DNA from: Cladopsammia gracilis
Taxonomy: Eukaryota > Cnidaria > Anthozoa > Scleractinia > Dendrophylliidae
Direction of reading: 5' to 3'
Assembly: GCA_022457155.1 (NCBI GenBank)
Contig: JAJGOT010000115.1
Location: 132,501 to 196,500 of the forward strand
Length of the DNA stretch: 64,000 nucleotides
The notes under the pieces: generated by a model
The model's database searches: none
The model's input: only the letters and a program-made list of their open reading frames with translations
Told to the model about the DNA's origin: nothing
Position numbers and translations under genes: made by a program
Shown: positions 12,343 to 23,800 of the stretch, piece by piece
How positions within the stretch are numbered: position 1 is the stretch's first letter
Layout: each line of letters opens with the position of its first letter

Positions 12343-12749
12343 TTTCTTCTCAGCTGTTTCGAGAGCTTGTCGGGCGTTTTCATCAACTCGCAATCGTTTT
12401 GCCTCCTTCTGCACTAGTGATTCTTCTAATGCTCTTTTTTCACCCCTTAACTGGTTATTCTCATTTTTAAGTTGATGTACATCAATCTCGTTATAATACA
12501 CCTTAAATTGATACCGAGGACCTGTTTCAAACTTGTTAAGAAGTGCATTTAATTGCCTTCCGCCACATTATTTACTAGCCGTCTTAGCTGCTTTCTGGAG
12601 ACAGAATATTTTCTTTTTGAAGACTTCTAAAATGCGGCTATTGATTATTACGCCGCGTATACCTGATCGCTCCAACACTTTGTTTACAATAGCCGAGAGG
12701 ACCGACTGATGGTTTAATTCTCCGTCTTCTTCTTTAGGTTCCTTCGAAA
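12343..12749 (-). pseudogene. Coiled-coil protein exon with in-frame stop
   Basis: The minus strand has an acceptor (TCTATACAG) before 12749 and a donor (AAA/GTGAGT) after 12343. Between them the same frame gives VSKEPKEEDGELNHQS, then a helical stretch, a single TAA at about 12569, and then a lysine/glutamate-rich coiled coil (LKNENNQLRGEKRALEESL). The frame is otherwise open on both sides of the stop, so the exon is either decayed by one point change or the stop is a sequence error. The family is not recognised. Confidence 0.4.
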
Positions 12750-13448
12750 CTGTATAGATTAGTAAGCTGCAACGAAAATTTATTGGACGACGTTTAGAAA
12801 AAAGCCCGCAATCGATAGATATATCTAGCCTGAAAAGTGTATATATTCCGATTCTTACGGACAATAACTTTACAAATCTCACTTGTTTATCTCGTACGTA
12901 AACGATGGCAGATTAATCCCCAAAGGTCTTTCTGAGCTTCCCGATTCCTCTCCTACTGCTTTCACGTTAAAAAACTGGAAATAAACAAAAGGACGAAGAC
13001 ATACCTGTTTTGAAAGACCATTTGACGAGGTAAAATCTGCTTTTTGTTCGACACTTTACACATCAAAACAAAGGAAATTTGTTTCACTTTTTGATTTCAG
13101 CGGTACATTTTCAATTTGCGCTTGCGTAAAAGAGAGATCACCCAAGACTCCTTGCTCGGTCGTATTTTGATCACGAACGCCTTGTTAATTTTGACGAAAC
13201 CGCTCGGGAGAAAGGTGAAAATGACGAGGGAAAAACTTTACTTTAAAGTAAGAAAAAAGGCAAAATAGAAAGCCATAACTTTATAGTTTAATATTTCGGT
13301 GGTACATTGAGGACTTTTTATACATAGAATCAGCACGATGACAAAACGTTGGAAAATCGCACTCGATTTCAGGGAGGCGTTGAAGTGGGCGTGGTCTCAA
13401 AATTCAATTAGAGACTATTTGTACCCCGTGAGTTTGATATGAATAACT

Positions 13449-13855
13449 GTTGAGCCACGTAGCACTGGTGATACAAACAAGGAATCAGAGCGAATTAACT
13501 CTGTATATATAATTTACACACAGAGTTAATTCTCTGATTCCTTGTTTGTATCACCAGTGCTACGTGGCTTAACATTTATTTGTACCCTTCACATGCTCAT
13601 TGCCACGAATTACCACCTTATTACCCACGATCTGCTCCCGTACGGCCTCGTGGCTCAAGCGGTAGAGCGACGGAAGATCTAATCCTGAGGTCGTGGGTTC
13701 GAATCCCACCGAGGTTAAAGATTTTTTTTCTTTCCCTCGTGTTGTCCCTCATTTCCTTACTAGGGCTAACGCTCAGTACAGGGAAATTTATGGGTTTACC
13801 TTAGCACTATAATTTACACACAGAGTTAATTCTCTGATTCCTTGTTAGAAATTAA
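13449..13855 (+). mobile_element. tRNA-derived SINE with inverted tail copy
   Basis: A plus-oriented copy of the 11759 SINE occupies about 13580-13855. It has a tRNA-like head at 13644-13717 (TCAAGCGGTAGAGCGA and GTGGGTTCGAATCCCAC) and the same tail. Directly upstream, 13449-13573 is a palindrome built from two facing copies of the tail end (GAGCCACGTAGCACTGGTGA and its complement). Confidence 0.7.
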
Positions 13856-13919
13856 ATAGGGGCGCTAGGATCTTTAATTTTTAATCTTTAAGGAAAATTC
13901 CAGTCCGTTTAGCTTAAAC

Positions 13920-14222
13920 CGGGCTGGAAATACCTTTCTCAAACTCATTAATAATTCATGACGAGAACACAAAGGAAATCACTACCGTGAAGGAGGTTTT
14001 GAAATCGTTTCTTAATTTGCATAGATTTTGGCGATTTTATTCCTTCGTTTTCTCCGCATTTAACGATCAGTTTATGAAGCTACATCAAACACTCGAAACA
14101 GTGTTTCATCAGATTTCCAAACACCTTGAAGTGGTTTAAAAAAACTCGGGTGCGCTCGTTTTTCCAATCCACTTCTCGGTGTTTGGAAATCTGATGAAAC
14201 ACTGTTCCTCGTGTTTGATATA
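13920..14222. mobile_element. Hairpin MITE
   Basis: Facing copies of GTGTTTCATCAGATTTCC / GGAAATCTGATGAAACAC at about 14100 and 14180. The flank AACACAAAGGAAATCACT is shared in reverse orientation with the MTOR-intron repeat at 28440-28720. Confidence 0.6.
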
Positions 14223-14264
14223 TTACGTAATCGGCCCCTAAATTATCCGTCCTAAGATTGCTAA

Positions 14265-15916
14265 CCTATTACCTCATGCGCGAAGCGCTATGAGGTCATA
14301 AAATGGGCTTTGTTTTTCTTCGTCATTTTTTTTTTTGGTGTCACATTTGTGCATGCAAATTTATGCACGCATATATTATTGCTAACCGGGTCGTCAGGTC
14401 ACATAAAACATTCTACAAAAATGGCTGCCGCGCTCGGCGTGTGCTTTGTTTTCAAAACCATAGTTTTGTCTTGTCGGAGTAATAACACACATCCAAAATA
14501 TTCAAAATGGAAATTGAGAAAGCTTTAAAGAATACTCAGAAGCCGCTGTAGTGGAGAAACAGGAGAGCTTTTTTTAAGCGACGAAAATAAATCTTGCTTC
14601 GAGGAACTCCATTAATACGTTTTTCTCAATGCGGGGTGATGTTTCTTTCGAAGAAGCGGAGTTTTGGAATTTTCAAGCAGCCGAGGTACTTTATACCATA
14701 AAAGAAATTACATTTTTCGGTGAGAATTTATGTTGATATTAATTTGTGGTTGACGTTTTCTTAGTTTGTGTTCTCGTTTAATAGTTTTGGAGAAATTTTC
14801 CATGATATTATGTAAACAAAACAAGACTTGAATTTTATAGTTCTATTAAACACACGTTGCCTTACGCAAAGATGTCTGTGTATTTTTTGCAATTTTGATT
14901 TCCAAATCAGTTCTACCAAACGTTTAGGAATATGCAAATAAGTGGCTATTTGGTATTCTAAAATCGCTTCTTATAATAAATATAATTTGCAGACGCTACA
15001 AGCGCTCCGCGCTGCAATTAAGATAAAAAAATCGCCAAGCCTTCCGGAAGCAGAAAATCACGGAATTCTGATAAGCGTTTAACTCTTTTATTCAAGGGAA
15101 AGACATTTTCATTCAAGGAAATATGAGTTGCATTAAAACGTTTTGACCTTTAGAAAAAAATATTTTCGATTCATGGTCATGAAGAAACACCGCGCGATCG
15201 AATTACATTTCACAGGCGCACAAAATTTGCATGAAACGAAGCCTGGAAAAAACTAATGGCAAAATCAAAGCAGTTATTTAAGGAACTAGCTTTATAGAAA
15301 AATTTCATTTCGATTTGGTCTTGAAATCACAGGGGTTTTTTTCCATGATGCGTCACGCAATATTTATTTTTAAAACGTTTCACCAATTTATTGTACTCAT
15401 CACCACAGTTTTGACATTATAAAAGCAGAAGCTTCTGAATGCGATTACATGTACTTTTTTTTTCATTACCTGTATATTTTGGGCTTCCAAAAATTAATTG
15501 GAAATCCGGTCAGTAGGAGGGGTCTCTGCGCTTGGAAATCCAGGCGGGAAGGGGACCTAGCGGGCCAGGAAATCCGAGTGGATGGGGGGGGGGGGGGGTC
15601 AAAAAATCTTGCCATCCGTCGGTGGGGGGGGATGGATTCTTTCTGGAATAACCCAATGTAATACAAATAATTCACGGTTTGGGAAGTATTAGACAAGTGT
15701 GAGTTTGATCAGGAATCAATAAATTAAATATTCAAAGCGAGTACATGCACAGAAAAATTGGTAGCTTCAATCAACATGTCTTGAGCGATGGTGCAATGTG
15801 TGTCACGCAAAATTCGTTGAGGGGGGAGGGGTGCGTGACCCATTTCAAATATGGTAAACGGTAAAACTTTCTTACGCAAGCGCATGAGTGTAGGCTACAA
15901 CAGTAGCCTCTTGTTT
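14265..15916. mobile_element. Repeat element (CTCATGCGC ... GCGCATGAG ends)
   Basis: Begins ATTACCTCATGCGCGAAGCG and ends near AAGCGCATGAGTGTAGGC...AGCCTCTTG. A short relative with both ends lies at 38649-39118; both share ATGCAAATTTATGCACGC just inside the left end. The middle holds no recognisable gene, only AT-rich sequence and G tracts at about 15584-15598 and 15625-15632. Confidence 0.5.
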
Positions 15917-16789
15917 ATTTTAGTTTCGAGCTAAAATAAACTTGTTCGATCGGCGATCTGGCGTAACTGCAAGTAAGGGACCGGTCATTATTTACTGGGG
16001 GGGGAGGGCCACTAAACTGAGAAAAAGTTTGGCCAAGAAGTTGTGGCCCACCCCCATAAAGGGTTTAAAAAAAATTGACCCTCCAAAAACTCAAATAAAA
16101 AAATTGTGACCCTCCCCAACGGCGAAACAGTAAAACAGAGGATTATAAATAACTCTCAGCTTTTCCTATAGTCAGATATTAACCTTGTTTAAAAGAATCA
16201 ATAATAAAGATAGTCCTTTCCATGTCCTGCATGTTCTACCAGATTTGGTAGTACACAGAATGTCACCAGCTGATACCATGTTTGTCCAGGTAAAGATCAA
16301 GAGAGGAGACGTTCAATTTTCGAAGCTGTCCAATTGTAGTCATTCTACGTTTTGCTTCTTTCTTCTTTTTGAAGCCTTTTCCTTGATTCTTCACGTTTTT
16401 TTTTTCTTGAACTTCAGATCTTCAAAATGGTAGACATAATTCTTGACAAGATGATCTTTTACTATGTATTCTTTGCTGAATCTCTGAATGGCACTTGGTT
16501 CATTTAGTAATCTCTATTAAACATTGCATAGCTTTATAAAAGCTGCAATTATCTCTGAAAATTCGGATCAACATATCACCGGTCCATGAAAATATGACCC
16601 GAGGCTTGCAATAAAAACACTGCTGGGCCCAGCAAAAATAAAACTAATTGCAAGAAACCATTGACGGTCGATAATTTCAAACTAATAGATCCGACTACCT
16701 AAGAGATTCAGAGAGAGTGAAAAAAACCTTACATTGTTGGTAAACTTCCACTAGAAAATGGCTACATGAGCACAGCCAGAGGTCAAACA

Positions 16790-16895
16790 AAACTGAAGAA
16801 AGCCGCCAATTGAACAGAGCTCCAGAACTGAAGAAAGCCGCCGAGTAGAAGAAAGTCGCCGAGTTGAAGAAACCAGAGTTGAAGAAAACCGCCGA
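16790..16895. repeat. Short minisatellite (GAAGAAAGCCGCCGAG units)
   Basis: Four to five degenerate tandem units of roughly 28 bp containing GAAGAAAGCCGCC. The adjoining 16990-17080 block is shared with 53990-54110. Confidence 0.6.
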
Positions 16896-17107
16896 GAATA
16901 CAACATAATTTCAAAATGACCTCTAAATCGAAGCTAGCTCTAAGCCTACATGCAATGTTAAAGCAAGGTCTTCTCTGATTTGCTGAGAAAACAATAGAAC
17001 AAACAACACAACAATGGCTAACAATAGACCCTAGACCTAAAAACAATAGAGCTGCATGATATATAGGTCCAATGAAATTAGAGGTTGTAAAGAGCTGCGT
17101 GGTATCT

Positions 17108-17376
17108 GTCGTAACGAGGTATATGGGATCAGGGATCAAGTTCAAGTTCAAGTTCAAGTTCAAGGCCTAAAAAAGGGTGGGATCAGGGATCACAGCCTCG
17201 GATCCGGGATCACAGCCCTCGGGATCGGGATCAGCGTGTTTTCCATTGACTCAAGGATCATGCAAACAAAATTTTGTGGGATCAGGGATCACAATTTTCA
17301 TCACTTTTGGGATCAGGGATTAAAAATTTGCGTAAAAATACGGGATCAGCGATGAAAAAATATACCTCGTTACGAC
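17108..17376. mobile_element. MITE with GTCGTAACGAGGTATA ends
   Basis: Perfect inverted termini GTCGTAACGAGGTATA and TATACCTCGTTACGAC. The interior repeats GGGATCAGGGATCA and a GTTCAA pentuplet. Confidence 0.75.
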
Positions 17377-17714
17377 CCTGTTAAAGGTTTTACTGCAGAG
17401 CTATTCTAACAAATGCCACGATGGCATAATAAAGAACATCGCTATGAAACAGACGCCCCGACAAAGAGGTCAAAACTAGCAGACAGCTTAAAAACACAAA
17501 TGACCTCGAGACTATAGTCTGTATCATTTTGCGAGTTTAGAAGGCTTTTAATTTAGTCACCTCGAATTCTCCATATATACCCGCTACAAATACATGAAGC
17601 ATCATTTTGCGAGCTTAAATATAAAATGGCTAAAACACTCGCGAGGGAGTCGTGTAGGCCTGTCACTCTTTATTACACCACACATTAAAGCCTCATGATT
17701 CAAGCGTTATAAAA

Positions 17715-17984
17715 ATGAACTTAAATCAAATGAAACAGGTCGAAAACTTTGTACAAGGAATTGAAGACAAAGTGAAGAGTGATCTACAGTCCTCAATTCT
17801 TGCAAACGGAAAAATTAAACCTGGCCGAAGAACGTCATACAAGTTTGACGAGGACGTAATTTCTGGGCTGCGCCAGTTAAAAGAGAAGCTAGTTTCCACA
17901 AAATCAAAGTTAACCGACCTTGGAAGGAAGGCCTCAAATCTCTTTCAGGTAGATTTTGGAGCCTTCAAGAGAAAATCGCGATAA
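17715..17984 (+). CDS. Hypothetical 89-residue basic helical ORF
   Basis: An open frame starting MNLNQMKQVENFV with lysine-rich predicted helices, ending GAFKRKSR. After the stop the basic character continues in another frame across an A12 run, so the frame may be truncated by a homopolymer shift. It lies inside the nested stack and is probably an element-encoded protein. Family not recognised. Confidence 0.3.
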   Translation: MNLNQMKQVENFVQGIEDKVKSDLQSSILANGKIKPGRRTSYKFDEDVISGLRQLKEKLVSTKSKLTDLGRKASNLFQVDFGAFKRKSR

Positions 17985-18371
17985 AAAAAAAAAAACAGAA
18001 CAAACACCGTGCGGCAAAACGTAAGGCTATGCGTACGTCACAGAGGACATCAGAAATTATGAAAAAGATCGCCCCTGGATTAGACGAGGACTCTCACTGT
18101 GAAAAAAGTCATATAAGAGGAATTCATACAGAGGCTTTAACTGCCAACTGCTAGGCATCACCCTCGTCAGCCGTTGACCAGGAGCTATGGTAGTTTCGGC
18201 GGCTAGCAACGGGACTACAGCTCCTGGCGCCGCCAGCGGCAAATGCCACTGGGTGATGCCCGGTCAAGCGTAATAGCAGCAAGCGTGTGGTATATGCACA
18301 AGGAGAGTCCAGCCAGCAGATGTCAGAGAGCTTACCTGGATGCAGTTTAATAAAATGTGATCAGCGCAGAC

Positions 18372-18638
18372 TTAGGCACTGCGCGACGACTGCCAGATCC
18401 AGTTGGATGCTGCCTCTGCTTCTTCTTGGAGAGTCTTGATTGTTGCTCGGAGAGCTTTCGTTGGGAGTCCGATGTTGGACAGGAAGGACCTGGTCGATCC
18501 TGCAATGAAGCCGCGGCAACCGACTTCAATAGTTATAACGCTGCAGCCCCAGCCACGATCTTCACAGCTAGCACGAAGAGGCTCGTACCGGGTTCTCTTG
18601 CGTTCGTTAGCAAAGTCAAAGTTCCCTTCCCACGGCAC
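18372..18638 (-). pseudogene. LINE (non-LTR retrotransposon) C-terminal fragment
   Basis: The minus strand encodes RKRTRYEPLRASCEDRGWGC, then VEVGCRGFIAGSTRSFLSNI, then EEAEAASNWIW and a stop. The pattern 'EVGCRGF...AEAASNW' is one I know from the C-terminal region behind the reverse transcriptase of many animal non-LTR elements. No RT motif is present, so it is 5'-truncated, as usual for LINE copies. Confidence 0.6.
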
Positions 18639-18648
18639 AGATGATGAT

Positions 18649-18713
18649 GATCTGAATTATGATGATGATGATCATGATGATGATGGTGACGACGACGGAT
18701 ACGATGACGACGA
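18649..18713. repeat. (GAT)n microsatellite
   Basis: Imperfect GAT/GAC triplets directly beside the LINE fragment. Confidence 0.9.
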
Positions 18714-19201
18714 TGACTGCAGTGTTTTTGAAGCGGCCAGCCGAATCAGTCCAGTGCAGGAGAATAGTTCAGATGACAATTTATGGCCCATACAGGGATA
18801 ATTCCCCAACTTGCACACCATACCTGGATCATTTGTCAGACTAACTGTCAGAAGTTTTCTATATTACTTTTATTCTTGAAGAAAATATTGTTTCTGTTCA
18901 AAAAGGAGAGCATATTATTAGGTATCATCAGTTATAATCAATGTGCGGTGCACGTGCGCAAGTCAGACATGGAACTTTTGCAGTTTTTAGCTGCTACTGA
19001 TCATGACATCTTCTCATAAATTGTATTTTTAAATTTGTACAAACTTCGTACAACAAATGAATCATGTAAGAAACCGACACAAATATTAAGTGTTTCTTTA
19101 AACAGTTATCCATTTAATAAAGACCTTTTGTATTTATAACGCATGTACTTTTATTATATAGGCCCGTATTTCACTTTTTATGATACAACCAGTGACAAAT
19201 T

Positions 19202-20396
19202 CAGGCCCGTAGCAGGGGGAGGGGCCTGGGGGGCCCGGGCCCCCCCAGAAATTCTGGAAATTTTAATTAAAATTCCTTGGTGTTAGATATAGTTTTCATG
19301 TATTCGAAATCCAAACAACTATTTATTGCAACCAATGTTCTTCTAGGAAAATCCGAAACAAACAAAACGGATCGAAATTCACCAATCACATCAACGTCCG
19401 AAATAGTTATGTTTCCTGAGACGTCCTTTCGGTCTGTTTAAAATCAACGGATGAAGAGTGAATGCTGAAATCGTGCTGGCTTGAGTTCTTGTGTTCTTGA
19501 AAGGCGTGATAATGTTCTCTCAAGAACCTACCAAAAAGAAAGCAAAGCAATCCGTGTGTCTATTTATCGTGGGTTACTACAAAAACAAGTAAACGAACCT
19601 GTGACTATCGAAAGAAGTCAACCCAGTGACTGTGTTCCAGATGAAGCACCTGTAACAGTGTCTCAACTGCCAAACCAACCAAAAAATTTTTGATTCCCCA
19701 CCTAGACCTTCGGTAATGATCCAAATAAGAGGTCATTTCAACCTGCGTGGTTTGGGCAATTCAAGTGGTTACACTATGACCAGGGTAAGTGCTATGATGG
19801 TGCTACCTAGGAAGCGCAAAGCTCCAGTGCGGCAAGAGATTGGAGAGCAGAATACACATTACTTTCCCCAAACCCCAAAGATCATTACAAACAAATCTAT
19901 TTTGCTGCGATAGATAATACAACTCAATGCATGTCTTCACGCTTTGACCAAGCGGATTTCAAGATCTACGAGAACGAACGTCCAGGAGCTCCATTTGAAG
20001 TCGTTTGCTGGTAAAGCATGAGATGACGAGTTTACTCAAGTGTTCAACACCTATGGTGAAGATTTGGATCCTTTCAGAGAAGGGCAGCTACTACTCCTAC
20101 CCACAACTGTCAGTGAAAGATCATTTTCTGCTTAGAAGCGAGTCCAAACTTACTTACGATCAACAACCGGTGATTCCATTTGATGCTACTTCATGTGCAG
20201 AAGGACAGTACAGACTCTATCAGCCTTATAGACGCTGCTAACCAGTTTGTGAGAGGCAAGGATAACAGAATAAGTGGCTATTCTAATTATGAAGCGGCGG
20301 TGGGAGGTAAAGGGGGGGGGGGGGGGTGTGTCTGGTTGTGATCCCTCCACCACTCGCTCGGGCCCCCCCACTAATTTATGGCTTGCTACGGGCCTG
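19202..20396 (+). mobile_element. Decayed hAT transposon with 5-bp TSD
   Basis: Ends CAGGCCCGTAGC and GCTACGGGCCTG, flanked by AAATT on both sides (19197-19201 and 20397-20401). The plus strand near 20110-20225 keeps the hAT dimerisation signature in pieces (TVSERSFSA, a stop, then RVQTYLRSTTGDS with further stops). An N-terminal piece lies at 19481-19693. The middle of the transposase is missing. The element is non-functional. Confidence 0.75.
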
Positions 20397-20606
20397 AAAT
20401 TAAAATCCACGGAGTAGGGTGACCCAAATCAAGAGAACTCTGAGTTCAGAGACTGGTGGTAAATACTTATAATCTCAAAAACTCGTAGCCCTCCCCTCAA
20501 TGAATTTTTTTTAAAAATGGCCCTCCCCAAAGTGGAGCTCAAAAAATAGTGACCCTCCCCCCAAATATAGTGGCCCTCCCCCCCCAGTAAATAATGACCG
20601 GTCCCT

Positions 20607-20811
20607 AACTGCGTTCTGTAATCCAGGTACGGTAAGGGACAATAACGACACCTCGCGATTTGATCACATGGAGAAACTTATGGTTCGGGGATTGCCGCAT
20701 ATGAAGTGCAGGCTCATGGGTTGGCCTGTTGTCCTCAACATGGCGGCCCATGGCGGTGTGTTGCGCTGAAACTGATAAACAGAACACGATTTCACCAAGA
20801 TCATCAACACG
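20607..20811 (+). promoter_or_regulatory. MTOR 5' UTR / promoter-proximal region
   Basis: Only about 205 bp separate the end of the transposon stack from the MTOR start codon. Several upstream ATGs are present. One, in AACATGGCGGCCC at about 20739, opens a short uORF (MAAHGGVLR then TGA) before the main ATG. ATGGCGGC is also the core of YY1-type sites found near many metazoan start sites. No TATA box was seen. The transcription start is not determined. Confidence 0.45.
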
Positions 20812-23800
20812 ATGCAGCAACGTTTAAACGGCTTAAAAAGCCGCAGTGACGAGTCAAGACTGCAAGCTGCCAAAGATCTTCAACATTATGTGTCCACCGA
20901 GCTTCGGGAAGCTTCGGCAGAACAGTACACTGGTTTTATGGACGAGTTGAATCATCATATTTTCGAAATGGTTTCAAGTTCGGACGCTAACGAGAAGAAA
21001 GGAGGCATCATGGCGATTGGTGAGTATCGGTATTTCCATTTTTGGAAGAAGTTAGTGTTGCAAGCGTGGTAATGCTTTCTGTTGTACTTTCCTTGCGGAC
21101 GGTAATTTTTATTTTAATTTTTAACTTGAATTGCCCTAACCTCATGGCCAAGTGCGAGTTCAAACCACAGCTGTTTTTTGTAATGGCGAAACAAGAGGAA
21201 GAGAAATTACTCATGGAAAATTTGATATGGGCAGATCTAGAAGAGGGACTTCGCTTGCGTTCCGATTTCGTTTTCTCCATTTTGAAAAAGAATTTTGAAG
21301 TCATGCCCTCTTCCCCCCCCCACCCCCCCATCACAAAATCATAATTTTGTGAGTAACTCATTGCATTAATATCAGTGAAAACAAACTAAGAGAGATACAA
21401 TCAAGAAATGCTTTCCAAGCAGAATCAAATTGATATAATTAAAGCAAAAAAGTAAATAAATACATGTACATGTACCATATTTACCAGAGTTTCAACCGAT
21501 CCCATGTACAGGGTGTACATGTATAAGTCGACCCTCATTTTTCTAACATAAAATTATATTTTCTTCATTTCTGGGTAAGAATTGAAACTTCAGATCTGCA
21601 GAATTGTCTTGCAATGCTGATCTTTTAAAAGTATTTTTTTGAGTATGTTTTGCAGGTACAATGGATGAACCAAACAGAATTGAACAGTGAAGTTTATTAT
21701 CATACATATGCGAGCATTTCATTGTAATCTTGTATACACAAGCAGTTTGTCATAAACTTTGAAATGAGCATAGAAAATCAAATATTGTTATGCTAAACTA
21801 ACCTTTCTTTTGCGGAGAGCTAGAAAGGAGCTTTAGGCCCTGTTTACATGGAGGGAGGGTGCCCCTCCTAGAAGAGGCACCCTTCTCTATTGTATTTCCT
21901 GGTTTTGTTTACAAGGGGGAGGGTTAGTTACCCTTATCTGCTTGCTAGGGTCGCCCTCATAGGAGGACCAACTTTCGCCATGTAAAAGCTCGAGCTAGGG
22001 TCACCCTCATACATGTAGGATGGCCAAGTTTTGCGGCATCAGGTTACTGACACATTCCCAATGAGTCTGGTTTCTCTTGGTTTAAATTGGTGAGATAGTC
22101 CTAGGGATAACCTTTTGTATTTAAAAGGGGGGCTATCTTTTGACCCTTCTAGGAGGGTCGCCTTCCCTTCATGTAAATAGAACCTTAGTAGACCAAATGA
22201 AAAGCAAGGAACTTCGGAGAATGGCTCGGTGAATACACTGCCATCTTGAAAAACTTGGTATCCAAACTACAAAATTGGTTATCCTGTATTTATAACCCCT
22301 TACTGGCCTTTCTTTTGTTTCCACCGAAATGTGGAGGTACAAAGTTATGTTTTTCGTTTTTACTTTTGTAGTTGCTCTTATTGGCATTGATGGTGGGAAC
22401 ACAACAAAAATGAGCAGGTTTGCTAATTACTTGAGGAATTTACTTCCATCCAATGACCAAGTTGTGATGCAGATGGCTTCTAAAGCAATGGGAAGGTTAG
22501 CTCTTACAGGTGGAACTTTTACTGCTGACTATGTGGAATTTGAAGTGAACAGAGCTTTGGAGTGGCTTGGTGGTGATCGAAATGAGGGACGTCGACATGC
22601 TGCTGTAAGTACATGTACATTGTATATATAATAGTCAGCGGTGCAATTGTGCTGTTAAACAGAGTTCTCATGAACTGTTTTTAAAATCCCCAGAGTCAAT
22701 TATGGAGACATGTAGTATAGTTCTTACTTTTGAGTCTCTCAACAAAATCCTACAGTGTATGGTGTGACCATATTCAAATGAAACCTCTTCAGTAGTACTT
22801 TTGCATTCATTACCATTGAGTTCTGAAATTAATGACCGTTGTTACATAATTTCGGACTTACATGTAACATTCCTTCACTATTGCTACTTTTGTGGAGTTG
22901 TTACTTTCAGAAGGTTGCTGCTTTCAGGTGGCAAAAAAGTCTACCATATATGGATTGATTCGCCTTTGCAAAAAACAAAAACAAAAACAAAAGCTAAGTC
23001 TGTCCTTTGCAGTCCATACTACCCTATCTACATGTATTTTTTACATTATAAGAGATATCTGTAAGTAATGGGTTCTTTGATGAGTGCTCTGAGATTGTAT
23101 TTTAAGCCATAATTGTTGGGGGTGCTCCTGCAATCTTTACACAGGTTTCCATTTTTGTTCCTTACAGAGCTTAAATTTAGCGTTGGGGTCATAACTATTG
23201 GGGGATAGTTACTTTTGGGAATTACTCATAACTGTTAAATTTTATTGCTACTTTCTGAGGGTTACTAATGTACATTCAGGGGGTTATAATTTTCTGAACT
23301 TTACTGTATATGACTCAAGTGATATTAATTAAATTTTAACTTTCTTTTTATACTTAATACAGGTCTTGGTGTTGAAAGAGTTGGCCTTGAATGCTCCAAC
23401 TTTCTTCTTTCAACAAATTCAACCTTTCTTTGAGAACATTTCCAATGCTGTGCGAGATCCTAAGGTTAGTAATAAAAAAATAAAAACTTGTTAGTCATGT
23501 AAATCTTATGTGACACGTGCACACCTATATGTACTGCGCACAAGTTTTTAACTTGTGAATACACAAAGTGTTGCACAATCGCTAGATCCCTTAGCTGTTA
23601 ACATTGAGCCCATGATGAAATTATCTATTGCGCACTTTTCTTACCAATCAGGATGGTGTGGATGTTTTTTTCTTACAGCAAGCTATCCGTGAAGGTGCTG
23701 TGGAGGCGTTGCAAGCTTGTCTTGTTATTCTGGCCCAACGAGAAACAAAGGAAATGCAAAAAAAACCAAATTGGTATAATGTAAGTTTAATAGTACACAC

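Larger units (their letters stand above)
15976..20606. mobile_element. Nested transposon stack between GGGACCGGTCATTATT inverted ends
   Basis: Left end AGGGACCGGTCATTATTTAC and its inverted copy at 20587-20606 enclose 4.6 kb. The heptamer TAACTGC occurs just outside both ends (15964-15970, separated by five bases, and overlapping 20606-20612), a probable target duplication. Inside are a MITE (17108-17376), an unknown ORF (17715-17984), a LINE fragment (18372-18638) and a decayed hAT (19202-20396). The original element has evidently been a landing site for others. A truncated relative is at about 27720-27848. Confidence 0.6.

Noticed and set aside
13644..13717. Apparent tRNA gene
   Set aside because: Box A and T arm look good, but the anticodon arm does not form a regular 5-bp stem, and the same sequence with the same non-tRNA tail recurs at 11759-12056. 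It is a SINE head.
16783..17163. 126-codon hydrophobic ORF on the minus strand
   Set aside because: Part of it (17010-17110) is a dispersed repeat also found at 53990-54110, and the rest is a degenerate minisatellite. No gene features.
18403..18801. 132-codon plus-strand ORF with an aspartate run
   Set aside because: It is the antisense of a LINE fragment followed by a GAT microsatellite.
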